The notes beneath the pieces are model-generated. The model was given only the letters and a program-made list of their open reading frames with translations, was not told the origin of the DNA and ran no database searches. The translations under genes were made by a program, and so were the position numbers. This document shows, in pieces, positions 22,193 through 34,400 of a stretch of DNA of 64,000 nt; position 1 is the first letter of the stretch, and each line of letters opens with the position of its first letter. Source of the stretch: Aaosphaeria pasadenensis (taxonomy: Eukaryota; Ascomycota; Dothideomycetes; Pleosporales); contig JAKLMB010000003.1 in NCBI GenBank assembly GCA_022813625.1, positions 62,001 to 126,000 on the forward strand. The letters are read 5' to 3'.

Positions 22193-23083
22193 ATGTCTTC
22201 TAAACCAGCAATTGTCTTCGTACCGGGCTCATTCGCCCCAGCACCCCTCTACGACAACCTCCACAAGCCCGTCGAATCCCACGGCCTATCTCTCACAGTC
22301 GTGGATCTCGTCACCGTCGGCAAGAAGCCCGGTCCACCACCCACTATCTACGACGATGCATCCCACATCGCATCCGTCGTCTCGAAGCTAGTCGATGAGG
22401 GCAAAGACGTAGTTCTGATCTGCCATTCGTACGGTGGTATCCCAACAACGCAGAGCACGAAAGGACTAACGAAGAAGGAGAGGGAGGCCGAGGGGAAGAA
22501 GGGTGGGATTGTACGTCTGGCGTACATGACGGCTTTGGCGGTTGATGTCGGGATGAGTGCACAGGGGGCATTGGAAGGTGCGGCGACTGGACCGCTTGGG
22601 GTGGATGAGGTGTGTTTTCCGCTTTATTATCGTTTATTCCCCCTCTGCTTTGTTGGTTCTTTATCTTGCGATTCTCATGTTTCATTTGCGCCGCCCCGTT
22701 CATCGCGAAGACTGACATTGTCCGACTAGGATGGCTGGATGTACCAAGTGAATCCCGAAGAAACCGCTCCCCTCGTCTTTGGCCATTTGCCCCTCGACGA
22801 TCAAGTCATCTGGGTCAAGAAATTTGCGCAACACTCCGCAGTTAGCTTCGGCAACGAGCTCACGCACCCGGGGTACAACGACGTCCCTGTGAGCTATCTG
22901 TTCTGCGAGGACGACAAGTGCGTGCTGCCGAGCCACCAACAGGCTGGCATTGACAGGATTGAAAAGAGCTCCGGACAGAAGGTTGATGTGACGAGGTTGA
23001 ATTCTGATCACTGCCCTTCGGTTTCGCACTTGGATGAGACGGTTTCCTGGATCGTTGGGTTGGCGGAGAAGGGCGGGCAGTAG
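22193..23083 (+). CDS. Alpha/beta hydrolase (AB hydrolase-1 type), about 256 aa
   Basis: Two exons (22193-22609, 22730-23083) flank a 120-nt intron; the join gives DE/DGWMYQVNP. The protein opens with the beta-strand IVFVPGSFAPAPLYDNL, whose GSF is the usual oxyanion region. The nucleophile elbow is CHSYGG, a Cys-for-Gly variant of GxSxG with the Ser as nucleophile. The acid is probably in LFCEDDKCV and the His in DHCPSVSHLDE. This pattern is typical of the small MhpC/EstA-like hydrolases that are common in fungal genomes, many linked to detoxification or secondary metabolism. No signal peptide is seen, so it should be cytosolic. The substrate cannot be inferred. Translation begins at the ATG in CGAAACGATGTCT; the frame is open further up but has no earlier ATG. 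Confidence 0.9.
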
Positions 23084-23224
23084 GGGTTTTGTATTGCGGT
23101 AAAGTGAATCAATTCGTGGTTCCCCAATTGTATCATTCCTCGTCCAGGGCACTGCTGTGTTATGGGAATGTATATATTTCATGTCGATGTGGTGATAGTC
23201 TGCTCCTTTTTGGTCGTTAAGTCG

Positions 23225-24351
23225 TCAATAAAAGAGATATCCCCACTTCTCCGCGAACGGTTTTTCGATAATCCAGCCTCTGGGATCCCAAGGCGCGGTT
23301 CCGTGTCGAAGCTGGAAGGTAGGCATTGTGAACACGTCGTACAGGAATTCTTCATCGTCAATCACGGCACTCAGATGGATGAAGTTGTCTCTGAACTTTG
23401 GGAATGGGACACGGTCGACCCAGCGATAATGGACGGTTAGACGTTGTGTTTCCGTAGGACGTAGTGGAACAGGCACGCTTATGATTTATTTAGTCGATTC
23501 GGAGAGTTGCAATGTCTTTGTTATGGTAAGGAAATGATGGCGTACCTATCGCATACAGGAGGCGATTTGCCAGCCTCGCTCTTCGCACAGTCTAAACCAA
23601 GAATCTGACCATTAATGTACAGCGCTCCGAATATAGTAATTGGATAGTGCGGCTGCGAAGATGGACTGACTGCCAGTGGTAACTCGAAGGTAGTTGCGAC
23701 CGAGCATGATGCCAAACCTGGGTCACTCGACGACGGGAATTGACGCTCAACAAACTCCGGATAGACAACCTCATTACACTCCTCGGCCGACAAGGCCAAC
23801 GAAAATGCGTCGAGAGAGGAACATGTCGTGTGAGATACCGAAGACGTTCCTGAGTACGGGACGACTTGAGACTCGACGCGCGAGCTTGCAACATCATCGC
23901 TCGATGCAGCCGTTTCAGGCTCGTGGAGACATTGTTTCGCATTGTTTTCTGCCTCACGGAGACGTTTCCCTGCACGCAACCATCAGATTTCACGATTCTT
24001 CCAGATCCAAGCAGAGAATTATTGTTCCAGAAAGTCTAGCCGGTTTGCACTCTCGTCGTACTCGTATTGCTCTCTTTGATGTTTACCGTACCTGCGTTGT
24101 GATACGGAAGAGCGGCAGACGAAGCGACTCCAGCTATTCATGCAAAATCGCCAACGCGGGACTCTTTGAAACATCCACGTCGGACATACATATCGGTACG
24201 GAATAGTACCAGACTTCTCAGTCTTGGGAGGAGGTAGGAAAGAAAACTCACGGCGTGCTCGCTGCGCTAGTCGGTCTTGTATCTGCTTGCGCTTTTTGGA
24301 ATCGTGGATCCCGTGCCAGTCGTCCTCACTCGGGCTCTTTCTTCGTGGCAT
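23225..24351 (-). CDS. bZIP transcription factor with DUF3425-type C-terminus
   Basis: Three exons (24351-24252, 23969-23546, 23477-23225) encode about 258 aa. The basic region reads KKRKQIQDRLAQRARR and continues over the first splice as KRLREAENN, so the exon boundary falls inside the bZIP. The invariant Asn of the basic region appears as Asp (QDRLAQR). A Ser/Thr-rich middle is followed by ITIFGALYINGQILGLDC, then VPVPLRPTETQRLTVHYRWVD and a tail with PWDPRGWIIEKPFAEKWGY. That tail is the DUF3425 region found in many fungal bZIP regulators, often next to metabolic or stress genes. The first intron (282 nt) is unusually long for this window. It faces the alpha/beta hydrolase tail-to-tail (141 bp apart). 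Confidence 0.87.
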
Positions 24352-25822
24352 AGCGACGGTAAGAGGGTTAAAAACCACACAGAGATGATTTGAATGAATG
24401 ATGTTTACATGGCGATGTCGTGAGATGTCGTCTTCGTGTTTGTCTAGTGCTGACAAATTATGTTGTTGTTACGCCCGAAAAGCGTTTTGGTGAGATATGC
24501 CCAAAACGGAACGCCTGATATGCCCTCCCAAGATCCAGCAGCATCTATATCATGATACATCGTCTCAAAAGAAAAGGAAACGAGCGTAAATGGGACAAAT
24601 GCTAGCAGAATCTGTCTTCTATGGGTGTCTATGTCGCGAGCAAGGATCTCGCTGCCTTATGGAGTGCAGGATCCATGAAGTAATGATATTGGCATACCGC
24701 GCAAACAATGGACATCATGCGAAGTTGTTTCCCCATTCGTCATGTTCTCGACATCAAATGGTTTCTACCTAACACAAACTTCAGCCAAGAGACTTGTATT
24801 GTAGCGATGGGAATCCGAGATACCTTATCTATTCTTGTAAGCATGGGAAACGTCAAAAGGAAATTACGGCACCGCATGTCAAGCTAGAAAGGTCCACCAT
24901 GAAGCATAGCGGGCGTGGCTACTGAGTTGTGACCATGAGACGTTGCGCACCCTCGAATCTCCTCGAAACCTTCTCCGAGTCCGACGTCTTGGATGGAAAT
25001 GACCATGGTCGAAGTTACAGTCAGGCTCGGTCGGCTGTTGAGAAACACGGCCAAGATAGGTGAGTCGCATCATGTCTGTTTCAATGGCTACCAGAAAAGG
25101 CACCAATATTTCGAACATGTTGTTTGTATCTATGCATTGAATAGACATACCAGAAGGAAGATTGTCCAGATGATGGATTCTCCCTTCGAAAGCATGCAAA
25201 CAAAAGTCCTCCTCGCTCGAAAACAGACGCGCAATCTCAATAGGCTGGCTGTTCGATAGCCACAAGGATACTGTATCACCACAATGGAACGACTCAAGAA
25301 TGGTGACAACAGCCAGGATGTCGTCGCCAATCCGGTGTTTAGCGATTCGCGTCGAATCATGTCATCACATGACTTTCCACATTCACCCCGTCGTCTTGCG
25401 CGTGGCTCAGCAGATAACCTTTTGCACCTCCGCCGGACTGGTCCAATTACAGTCCTTTTCTGTCATTTTCATGAAGACGGGAGAGACTATGGGAATTCGC
25501 GCGGAATTAGCCAGGCACATAGGATAGCGGGAAGCGGGCCTGTAACGTCTTGGTGCGGAAGCTCGAAACAGTAGTGCATAACGTGTGGCTCAAGAGTTAA
25601 TATGGCTGATACACAACCGCGAAACCCTTTTCTGGCAGTATAATAAGAGGATGGCCTTCAGGTTCAAAAGAATACACTGCGAATGACCGTGAGGAACTCT
25701 GATAATCACGAACGAGAGTCCACGTTCGTTCCGTCAATAACTGCCATTCGTTTATATAAAAAAGAATCCTCCAGCATCTCGAAATCTCCAAAACCTCGAA
25801 GTCACCAGAACCCATAGCGAAT
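24352..25822. other. Intergenic region between bZIP gene and CFEM gene, with an unassigned open frame
   Basis: A minus-strand frame runs open from about 25358 to 24879 (stop) and is described separately. Otherwise I see only short frames. Confidence 0.4.
24879..25358 (-). other. Possible coding exon or gene relic, family unknown
   Basis: The minus-strand frame is open for 160 codons after a TGA near 25359, but its first ATG lies deep inside (about 25151). The translation reads like real protein: balanced composition and mixed hydrophobic/acidic pattern, for example IGDDILAVVTILESFHCGD, then EIARLFSSEEDFCLHAFEG and NMFEILVPFLVAIETDMM. A same-frame short upstream piece begins ATGAAAATGACAGAAAAG near 25472 and stops before the main frame. 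A start exon could be joined only through a weak acceptor. It may be an internal exon, or a decayed gene. No family is recognised. Confidence 0.35.
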
Positions 25823-26244
25823 ATGCGTTTGTACGGGATTCTTTCGGTCGCTTTCGGCGCCATTGCGCTTGCTGCACCCACGCCGCAGGGAGAAGATGTC
25901 GCGAACATTGGTCCATGTCCGGTACGAATGAATTGCTTCCAATCATACGGCCGCATAACGTTGAGCAAATGGGCTAACCTGGTCATAACAGCGCGACTGC
26001 TGGAACGAAGCCGCCGCAGAAGCCGGCTGCGATCCCAACGTCGACGACGACTGCCTATGCGGTCCTTTCTTCGATGGCGTCACCTCATGTGTCTCCGAGA
26101 CGTGTGGAATCGCCGATAATCTCTGTACGTCGTCCCCATCGTGGTCGTCCTCCGTGTGGGAGGAGTCGGCTTTGCCTTGCTCATCTGACCGGGACTAATT
26201 TACCTGCAGCGACGCTTTACTTCCTCGAGCCCGCGTGTGCATAG
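25823..26244 (+). CDS. Small secreted CFEM-domain protein (three exons, 88 aa)
   Basis: I assembled exons 25823-25921, 25992-26124 and 26210-26244 by hand; introns are 70 and 85 nt with GTACGA/ACAG and GTACGT/GCAG ends, the second with ACTAAT shortly before the acceptor. The protein starts with a signal peptide (MRLYGILSVAFGAIALAA). Eight cysteines follow at 32, 36, 46, 54, 56, 66, 71 and 87. Spacing is C-x3-C-x9-C-x7-C-x-C-x9-C-x4-C-x15-C, with the CFEM hallmarks PCPRDC, an Asp cluster (DDD) just before CLC, and the final C-x15-C. CFEM proteins are fungal surface or secreted proteins used in haem acquisition or host interaction; the Asp is the haem-binding ligand in characterised members. 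There is no GPI-signal tail, so this one is probably released. Without the second intron the last spacing breaks, which supports the model. Confidence 0.85.
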
Positions 26245-28523
26245 GACGAAGGAAGGAATCGTGGGAAGCAAAAATGAAAACAAAGACTGTATTCTATCAT
26301 GTATCAAAGGTTAGCGGTCGGCTGGAGCGATCGTTGCAAGGAAACGGACGAGTACGATAAATACCCCCGCATTTGAGTTTATACTTTCAATCAATGAATC
26401 ACGATCTTCAACTCTTCACTACTGCCACGGCTTCATCTTCCATTTGTTGGCTGCGATCGAGTGAATGTATCGATCGTGCGGAATCGTCGATGGAAGACTT
26501 ATCTCGACGATGATGCTTACGTCGCCGTGCAATATTTAGATCGAAGTTGGGGATATGACATCACCTACTGGCCAGCGTAGCATGTAGATTGACACACGCG
26601 AGTTGGATTATGAGGTTGTCAGAGTAGATCTTTCCTCTTTCTCTTACATTATCAGGCTACCAGCATCGAAGTGCGGTTGGTGATATGCATATACCACGGT
26701 ACGTCGCTATATTTTCCACAATGGGGTTCCTTCATGTTGAAAGAGAGTGGAAAAGCGGCCTATAACTCCAGATCATCGCAAGCCAGACACTTTCATCTTT
26801 GATACTCCCTTAAAGGGGTTGTTATATTGAATGAATATGAAATAGGAAAGTACCTACCACCGCTCCACCACAAACCATCACGAACTGAGCAACACCCCGT
26901 AACGAGTTAAATCCTCAAGCCTTGGCATATAATCAAATCAATCAATGAATCAATAAATCGAAGGAAAGGAAGCAACTAGCGCGGAGGGCAATCAATCAAC
27001 CTCCTGGCACGATAGTGACTCGTGCAAAAGAGATCGAATGTTGTTAAAAAAGACTTGAACTATCTGCAGCTAACGATCCATGATCGTCACTCCTAACTAT
27101 GGGGAAAGGGGGGGAAGTGGGAAAGTGAGATGAGCATAAGTTCACCCCTCGATAATGCGGTCGTCCGTAAGAGGGATGCGAGGCGATCGTTATACCTGCC
27201 CCAAAAAGGGTTGACGATAAGTTGTGTTGTATCATTCGATGTACTCCGTACTATGTATCTATCTAAACTTTATGAAAATGTGCTGTGCCTATCATGGGGT
27301 AATGTAACATGTGTTAATTGCCCACTGTCCGTTCTCGTAGCGGAAAGAGATCGACGACGTGATCGACGACGCTATACGGAGGGGGAAAATCTGGGGAGGG
27401 GACGTGAGATATTGGGTGGGAAGGCGTGGCGTGACGCGGCGGACTTTTTTTTGTACGATTGCAAATCTTTCTTCTTCTTCTTGCTAGATGTTGCTTGGAG
27501 TAGATAGGTATTGTGGAGAAGGTGAATGTTTCCTAGTGGCCGAATGTTGAATGCAAGTACTTATGCACACACAAGGGACTACATGTTCATTTTGAGGTCA
27601 CGCGAGGATAGCGAGAGAGTGTGTGTTGATCGGGACAATCGCCGAGATTTTTTTTTATTTATATTACGAATGCGATCCAGAAAGTTTTCTTTCCTACAAT
27701 ACGGTACATATACGTGGATTGATTACGATTGTACCGATCTATAGATATCTGGGGAGAGCGAAGCGGGACGCTACTAATTACGTGATGACGATGCGTGTGT
27801 AGACTCGGCCTGAGCCCGACGAGGAGCTTCTGCAAGCATGCTCCATGGGTTGCGGCGCCTGTGGCGGTACATAGCAGGTATTCATGCAAGAGTATTCATT
27901 CCTGGTTTAGTCAGTTGACTGAGGAAGTCCATGGGCGGTGAGGTCAGAGAAAGATATCGGGCACACAGATGATAACGACTGGAAAAAATGAGGATCAGCG
28001 AATAGTTGCAGGATCAGTAGTACACGAAGAGATAAAGACTGGATATGCAATACTTGTAATCGCTTGCAGTCAAATCCGCTAATGCAAGACGATTTTCATA
28101 GCAGTGATGTGTGACCAGCAAGAGATTAGCTAGTTCGCCTTGCCATTTGTCAATCGTGGGATAGAAGCATGGAGCGGACGCGACGCTACGTGGATGTCTT
28201 CATGGGAGGTGCCTGTCTTGCGAAGAATATGACTGTGAAGCACTTGTGCCACGTTTCGAGGATGGTGATGAAAGCGATTTCCAGGATCTCGCTGTTGAAT
28301 CGCCGGCCATGACATAACGGGCGTTTCCTTACGGCGGAGACTAGGACAGTAGGGAAGGCGGAAAAGGAGCGCCCAGGATGTGTAAACGTATTCTATGGCT
28401 CAGGAAAAGGGTCTTCTTCTCTGGCGTGGTTTCTTGATGTCATTCATCGGCGGAATTAGGATGCTGGGCGGCTGTGTCGGGCATTGGCTCTGGGGGAAGA
28501 GCTGCGGGGCCCCAAACAGCGAA

Positions 28524-29110
28524 CGGCAAGGCTAGGGCTTGGGAGGGATGTTGCTTTTACGCGTCACCTTCTTCTTCCGGAGGCCGTGATACCAATAAAT
28601 GCCCACGATCAGAGGCATGATCAGAAGATTGTGATCCGAGGGTGATTTGTGAGGCCCGCCTGTGGATTTGAGATGTTGGTGGTGTCAATAGAGCATGGGG
28701 CTAAGAGATCGATGGTGACACAAGTATCATATGAGAGGGCGATAATGTGCTCGCCAGTGCTTGGGGTCGAAACCTGCTCGGGCCAGCGCAGCTGCAAGGT
28801 ACAGGACGGATGGAGAGGAATTGATTCACTGAAACGCCGCGAATAGGAAGTGTGTAATGCCGAGTTTCCCCAGATCGGAAGAGCGTGCGAGCGAGAGATG
28901 CAATAGTCGCAGTTCTCAGCCCAGACCAGCCGGGACGACTAGCCAGGAAAGGTAGTCCGAGAGGGACATGGGCGTGATACTGAAGACAGTACGGATATTG
29001 TACAGTACAATGATACGGAGAATGGAATGTTAGAAGTGGGTATCGGAGATAGTTGTGCTTGGATGTATGTTGCAGGTACGAGCAGGTATGTAGGCATGTA
29101 GGCGTAATGC
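28524..29110 (-). other. Candidate spliced gene for a small type-I membrane protein
   Basis: On the minus strand the frame 28938-28621 is open for 105 codons with no internal ATG and starts right after a CTAG that could be a 3' splice site. It encodes cysteine-bearing, protein-like sequence (VWAENCDYCISRSHALPIWG; TGEHIIALSYDTC). A possible intron (GTGTCA at about 28708 to CCACAG at about 28645) would join it to a second frame with a hydrophobic span (LLIMPLIVGIYWYHGL), then RKKK and a short tail ending at about 28524. In the same frame upstream, an ATG near 29102 opens a 50-codon stretch. An ectodomain, one span and a basic stop-transfer would make a type-I topology. All joins are guesses. 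Confidence 0.25.
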
Positions 29111-32100
29111 AAATTTTCGGATCTGTTCGCCATTCACATGTTCCACCTTCCCAACTCTTTTCTTTTCTCTTCAGCTTTTTCATGATCAATGCTGCTTTTG
29201 CACGAGCGGAGTAATGGACTCGGCCGAATGACGATGATGATTTGCTCTTGCGGAGGAATTGGAGAAGACTTATGCAAGGAGATTGTAGAGATTCTTGCAC
29301 GTGAATTTGTCTCGTCGGACTTATTCATCACTGAGAAACATCGTTCCGGAAATGCCCGAGTCCACGTGGGCGAAGGCGAATAGTGTTGGGGAAGGGAATG
29401 GATGCTCAGATGCTTCACTTATCGCTCGCCAGGGACACACTAAGAAATTTTAAGTACACAGTAGCCACTTCTTGTTGCCAATTGACTGTAACTGTTCAGG
29501 AACCTGGAACTAACTAACCTCGATTTATGACTGAACTGGGGTATTGGTATGGAAAATCCAACAAGAAAAAAGGACAATGTCGGGCATCCGATGGCCGAGG
29601 GTATGCGGTGGAGAGCGCATCCCGAGTTAGGAGCGAGCGAGGCCAATTCCAGTCAAGATAGAGCAAGTTGCGACGATGATAAACTTGACCTAGAACTGAT
29701 TAGTCCAATGCTGTTATTTTCTTCTACCTCCCTTTTCCTCTTTGCGTATGTATCGAATCCATCGGATTTGGCTATCCTGCCAAAAGATTTGCAACATACG
29801 CTAGCAACTTGCGCACTGTGTGCAAGTAGGCAAAAACGATCGTGGCCTCCCGAGCCCGCTCCGCCCCTTACCCCATGTGCAGTACCGTGATGGCGTGCTG
29901 TGCTCGCGAGAACTCTCGGAGCCTCCAATTACTGAACTAGCAAAGCCCTTCAGTGTCAAATTTTCTTCCCCTTCCGTCCAAATCTCTGTGGCAGTGGCAC
30001 TACTGCTTCGATAGTCTTCGTCGGGACCGCTATTGCTCACTACCACGCTCTGCAATTTCCCCATGGAAAAACGTGATGCGGAAATCGTTGGAAAATTATC
30101 GTCATTGAGTAGTGCTCGTAGTTCTGACTCTGGCTGGCCCACTTCTCCGACCGTCCGATGCTCGAACCCTGAAAAAAAGCACAGATGAAGTGTTGAATCA
30201 ATGAAATGCTACATCGCCATATCTCCGGGTACCACTGTAGAGGGGCGTCGTCGGGATGGCCGTTTGGAATGTAGTTGCTGCTTGCTTGCGGGGGTAAGTA
30301 AAAGATTGAGGTATGTACAGGTATGTTCAATAGCGAAACTCAAATTCACAAAAGTATATGCAGTCATATGTGGTGTATGCTGTGTTATATCAGTTTTATG
30401 TGGTGATGGACGACGCATATCGTAGTTCCCTACTATTTACGGCATTGGCTATAACATAACAATCCTGACGAGTATGCTCTGCATGCTGCTGCTGCACGCA
30501 CGCTGTGCATAGCGGGTGTGCGAGCCGAGAGTCCCGTTTTGCATCTTTCAGGTCACCCCAGAAGCGCCAGCCATTGCCTGATTTGCGCGGTGAGTATGTA
30601 TGTCGGTATGTGGGGAGTAGTCGGGACACTAGAAGAATGGGGTGGAAAGGAAAAAGAAGGAACTAATTACCCAAAGGTTCTTTAAACTTCTGCCTAAGTA
30701 TCGGCACAAGTGAGCAGAATCACGGGAGAGATAGGTTAGTAAGGAAGGGAAAGAAAAAAAAGAGGAGAGCTGTGGCGGGACGAGTAAGAGTCAAGAGTTA
30801 GAAGACTAGATAGGTTACGGTAGGTACGAAGAGGTTAGATAAGTGTGGCAGGGTGAGAGGAAGAGAGAAAAAGGATGAATGGGTGGAACATTCCGGGTTC
30901 AGGTATGCTCGGCCCGACATAGATCTACTCCATCTGGTGGTGGTATCTGCTATCATCTGCTTGTATCTTCGAGGTACGAGTATCGTTCGTTTCTGAAGAG
31001 CGTATTGTTTTGTATCGACAGTGATAATGCACATGCAATAGCACATCCACAAGTGCACGTCGCTGGCGGCAAGTTCAATACTCCATGTTTCCCGTTCCGT
31101 TGCAGACTCGTAGGTCCTCTCGGCCGACTGACTTGGTGTGCATGTGTCAAATTTGGTTTGAGACGCATTATTCGTGATCAAATCTCGTCTTCGTACAGCG
31201 TATACTCCACTTGTTCGTCTCGTTATCATGATTGCTTTTGGCGGCTCCCCTTGAAAAGATACTCCGGAGAAGATGGTCAGGGTCCCGGGGCCTCGACTCA
31301 CCTTCGAGGACCGGCCGGTGCCCACGTGCCTGTTGGATGGCATTGTATCGTGTTGTATCGTGGAATCTCGTAGGAGGGTGGAAATTGCTCTCCGAATCCA
31401 TCCTTTCGCAAAGCCGGCCCATGTCTCCACTAGATAGCATTGCCGCACCCTGCCACGGGTTGGATCTGGGCCTGCCAGTGGCTGTTGCTCTTCTGCTCTG
31501 CGAGAGAAAGGTGAGGCTTGAGGCGCTGATGCGTGGGGGTCGAAACTTAACGAGACGATGATCCTTCCCCTTCCCTACCAAGCCCACTCCACAACCCCAG
31601 ATGCGTGAGGGAACAGCGTGAGTGTAGCTACTCGTGGTGTAGGTGTGGTGTACCAGGTACCATGTCCAAATGATCACCAGTCAGACTCATACAATAGCAC
31701 TAGATAGATACTCCGTAGCCTTCAAGGCATTGAAGGGCCCTGAGTGGCATGGCATGCCGTCGCATAGTGGAAGCGCCAATCTCTGCGATGGGCGGCTGTC
31801 CACTGATAGCTCGCATCGAGGCCTTTCCCTTTTCCCTTTCCTTTCGCATTTGGCGCTTAACGTGTATTATCTACACCTTGCCTTTATCATTTCCCCATTT
31901 GCACATCGACTGAGGCTGGAGTCCCCACAGTCGCCCAGGCGTCGTAGGTATGCCTTGTGGTTTCTGCTGAAAGGAAGAGACAGGCATTGTTGAAGCAATC
32001 ACGAAGCAGAGCGTCTGCCTATGCGTGGGCGTCGAGTGTGACGGGCAACGTAACTGTCTCGCGTCCCCGCTTGGCTGCGAATGACGATCGGAATATGAGT

Positions 32101-33598
32101 TGCGCCCATCGGTGCCTTCCAGCTGTTATTGAATGCCATGCCATGCTATGATGTGATCTGATATGATGTGATGGACTCTCTCTCCTGAACGAAAAGAAAA
32201 GAAAAACCTGAGAAGATCAAGCGTCCGCCAGTCCTGCGTGTCTTACCGTAGCCCTGACATTTCCCTCCGGATGACGCCTTATCTTTTGTCTGCCCCAGCT
32301 CGTCATAGCCCCCAAACAAGGGCAACAGTCCCCGAACTGTCCAACCCCAAAGTCCTAGATTCCCAAGTCCGTAACCCCAACCCCAACTTTCCAGCTGCCA
32401 CGCCTCTCTTCGCCTCCTTGGTGTGTCTGACAGTTGGAAACTAATCAATGGGGTAAGGGGGTTTGTTTGTTTGCCGTGTGTGTGCTATTCACCGGGGGCA
32501 CGGCGCTTGTCAGTCACTCGACGCCCTCGTCCTTTCATTGCCCCGAATAATACGTGTACGAATCGAGTTACTGAACAGTGCCGTGTTGGAACTTGGAACA
32601 TCGTGAAGACGGGAGATGATTAGTGGGCGTGTCTTGCCAAATGTGTATTGTACCTATCAGTTTCGACATCTGCCCAGGCTGGCTTGATATCTGGCCGGAC
32701 GTCTGTGATCCAGCCTATCGACGGCCAAGTCCTATCAGGCTAGGACGAATGGACGGAGTGGTACTCGTAGGATGGTAGGACTGTGGAGGAAAGATATGGA
32801 ATTATTTCTTCTTTTTTCCCGATAAAGCTATGCATCCGCCAGCAGCGTTGTATCGTCGTTACCTGCCATCATGGATTCATGGCTGATTATGTGCGTGCTG
32901 TCAGGCGAGTACGTGAGAGGCGGCGCCAGGCCATTGCCTGTACTGTGTAGAACAATGACAATACCTAGTACTGTGTATTATTATTAGTTCTCATTTTTGC
33001 TTCCTCCTACAGGCCTCTCTTCTCGCACGGTTTCATCATCCACAGCCCCCGCAACGTGTCGCAAGAATCTGGTCGCAATCCAGTAATATTAGTGCGGACA
33101 TTGTAGTGCGTTGTGCTCACCACTCATCACTCACCTTAACTACGTAACCTATCTGCCTACACAGGTGCCCACCCAGTTAGTCCAGTCCAGTGAAGAGAGT
33201 CCACACATGAAGAAAAGGGCACCCTGCATTTCCCAACAGAGCCAGCACTCAGCACCAGCACCAGCCCACCTTTCCCCCCAGGGCGTCAAGATGAGGCTCA
33301 CCGCTGTCATTGCGCACCAGCTAGGGAATTGTGGGGATTAGCATTTTTTTTCTTCACGAGTGGGTTTTTTTTTCTTCCCTCCAAGCTGGCCGATGTGTCG
33401 TCGGCCCATCCGAGGGTTTTGAAGCCGACGTAACAGACAGGGCAAGTAGGGCAAAGTAGGGACAGGACAAAGCCGGCGGACCTTCCCAGTCGTCGCCTCC
33501 CTTGGCAGGAATCAAGTCATATTCCAAACAAACTAACCCACCTTTTTTTCCCATCTCCTACGCAGCACAGCACAGCAAACAAACTGGGTGTGTGTGTC

Positions 33599-33621
33599 GA
33601 GATACGATACGATACGATACT
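33599..33621. repeat. GATAC pentanucleotide repeat
   Basis: Four tandem ACGAT/GATAC units in intergenic DNA. Confidence 0.8.
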
Positions 33622-34400
33622 GTCCATGTATGTAAGATACTACCTTTCACCCCCGATCTCTCTACTCCATTTTGTCTCCATGGGAACGACAGGGGAACCC
33701 CGACGAGGAGTAGGACGGCCCGCAGCCCTGCGGTGTCGATACTGTACCATACAGTACGTACATACGGAGTACATGCACATACATACATATAGACGTACTA
33801 CATACATATTGCTCAGGCTTCGATGTTTCGGTGGGAGCATCACAGACATTGAACAGGCGGTCTGGTTCCTTTTCTTTAATATACAAGATGCACGGCATCC
33901 ATCCCCCATAACCGTATCCTTACCCATACATACATACAGCACCTATCCGCAAGGCGCTGCAGGACAGACAGCAGGACACGGCAAGGTAGGTGGGTAGGTA
34001 GGCAAGTGAATGGGTGAGTGCAGTAGATGGATGTAGCAGCGATAGTACTTGCAGCAATCAAACAAGCAGGCAAGAACTCCGTAAAGCAAAGTAAAGGGTA
34101 ATAAGTAAAGTAGAATTGAAGACAAAGCAAGACAGAGTGAAGCAAGTAAGCATTGCGCGACCAGGGCCTGGGCTGATACAACAATCACGACTCGAAGTGG
34201 CCTACAGTGATCGTATACAATGAATGATACCTACCTATTTTTCCCGTGCCCCGTATTGTATCGTAACTGGGGAGTAGAGTAGTAGTGGATGTGGGTTGAG
34301 AATTTGTGGGTGGTAGTGGTAGTAAGTGGCAGTGGCTGTAAACCCACCTACTAGTAAGTATTACCGATATCATACGCTGCTTGCTTTGCTTGCTGCTTTT

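Larger units (their letters stand above)
26245..34400. other. Gene-poor region between the CFEM gene and creA leader
   Basis: Over 8 kb contains no recognisable domain. Open frames of 100-216 codons occur on both strands (for example 30798-31448 and 31168-31677, minus) but overlap one another and look random. Exact TACGGAGTA motifs sit at 27242, 31709 and 33763. A possible hidden gene at 28.3-29.1 kb is listed separately. Such a long upstream interval is common for fungal master regulators like creA. Confidence 0.45.

Noticed and set aside
31168..31677. 169-codon minus-strand frame in the creA upstream region
   Set aside because: It is overlapped by equally long frames on both strands and has no domain or signal.
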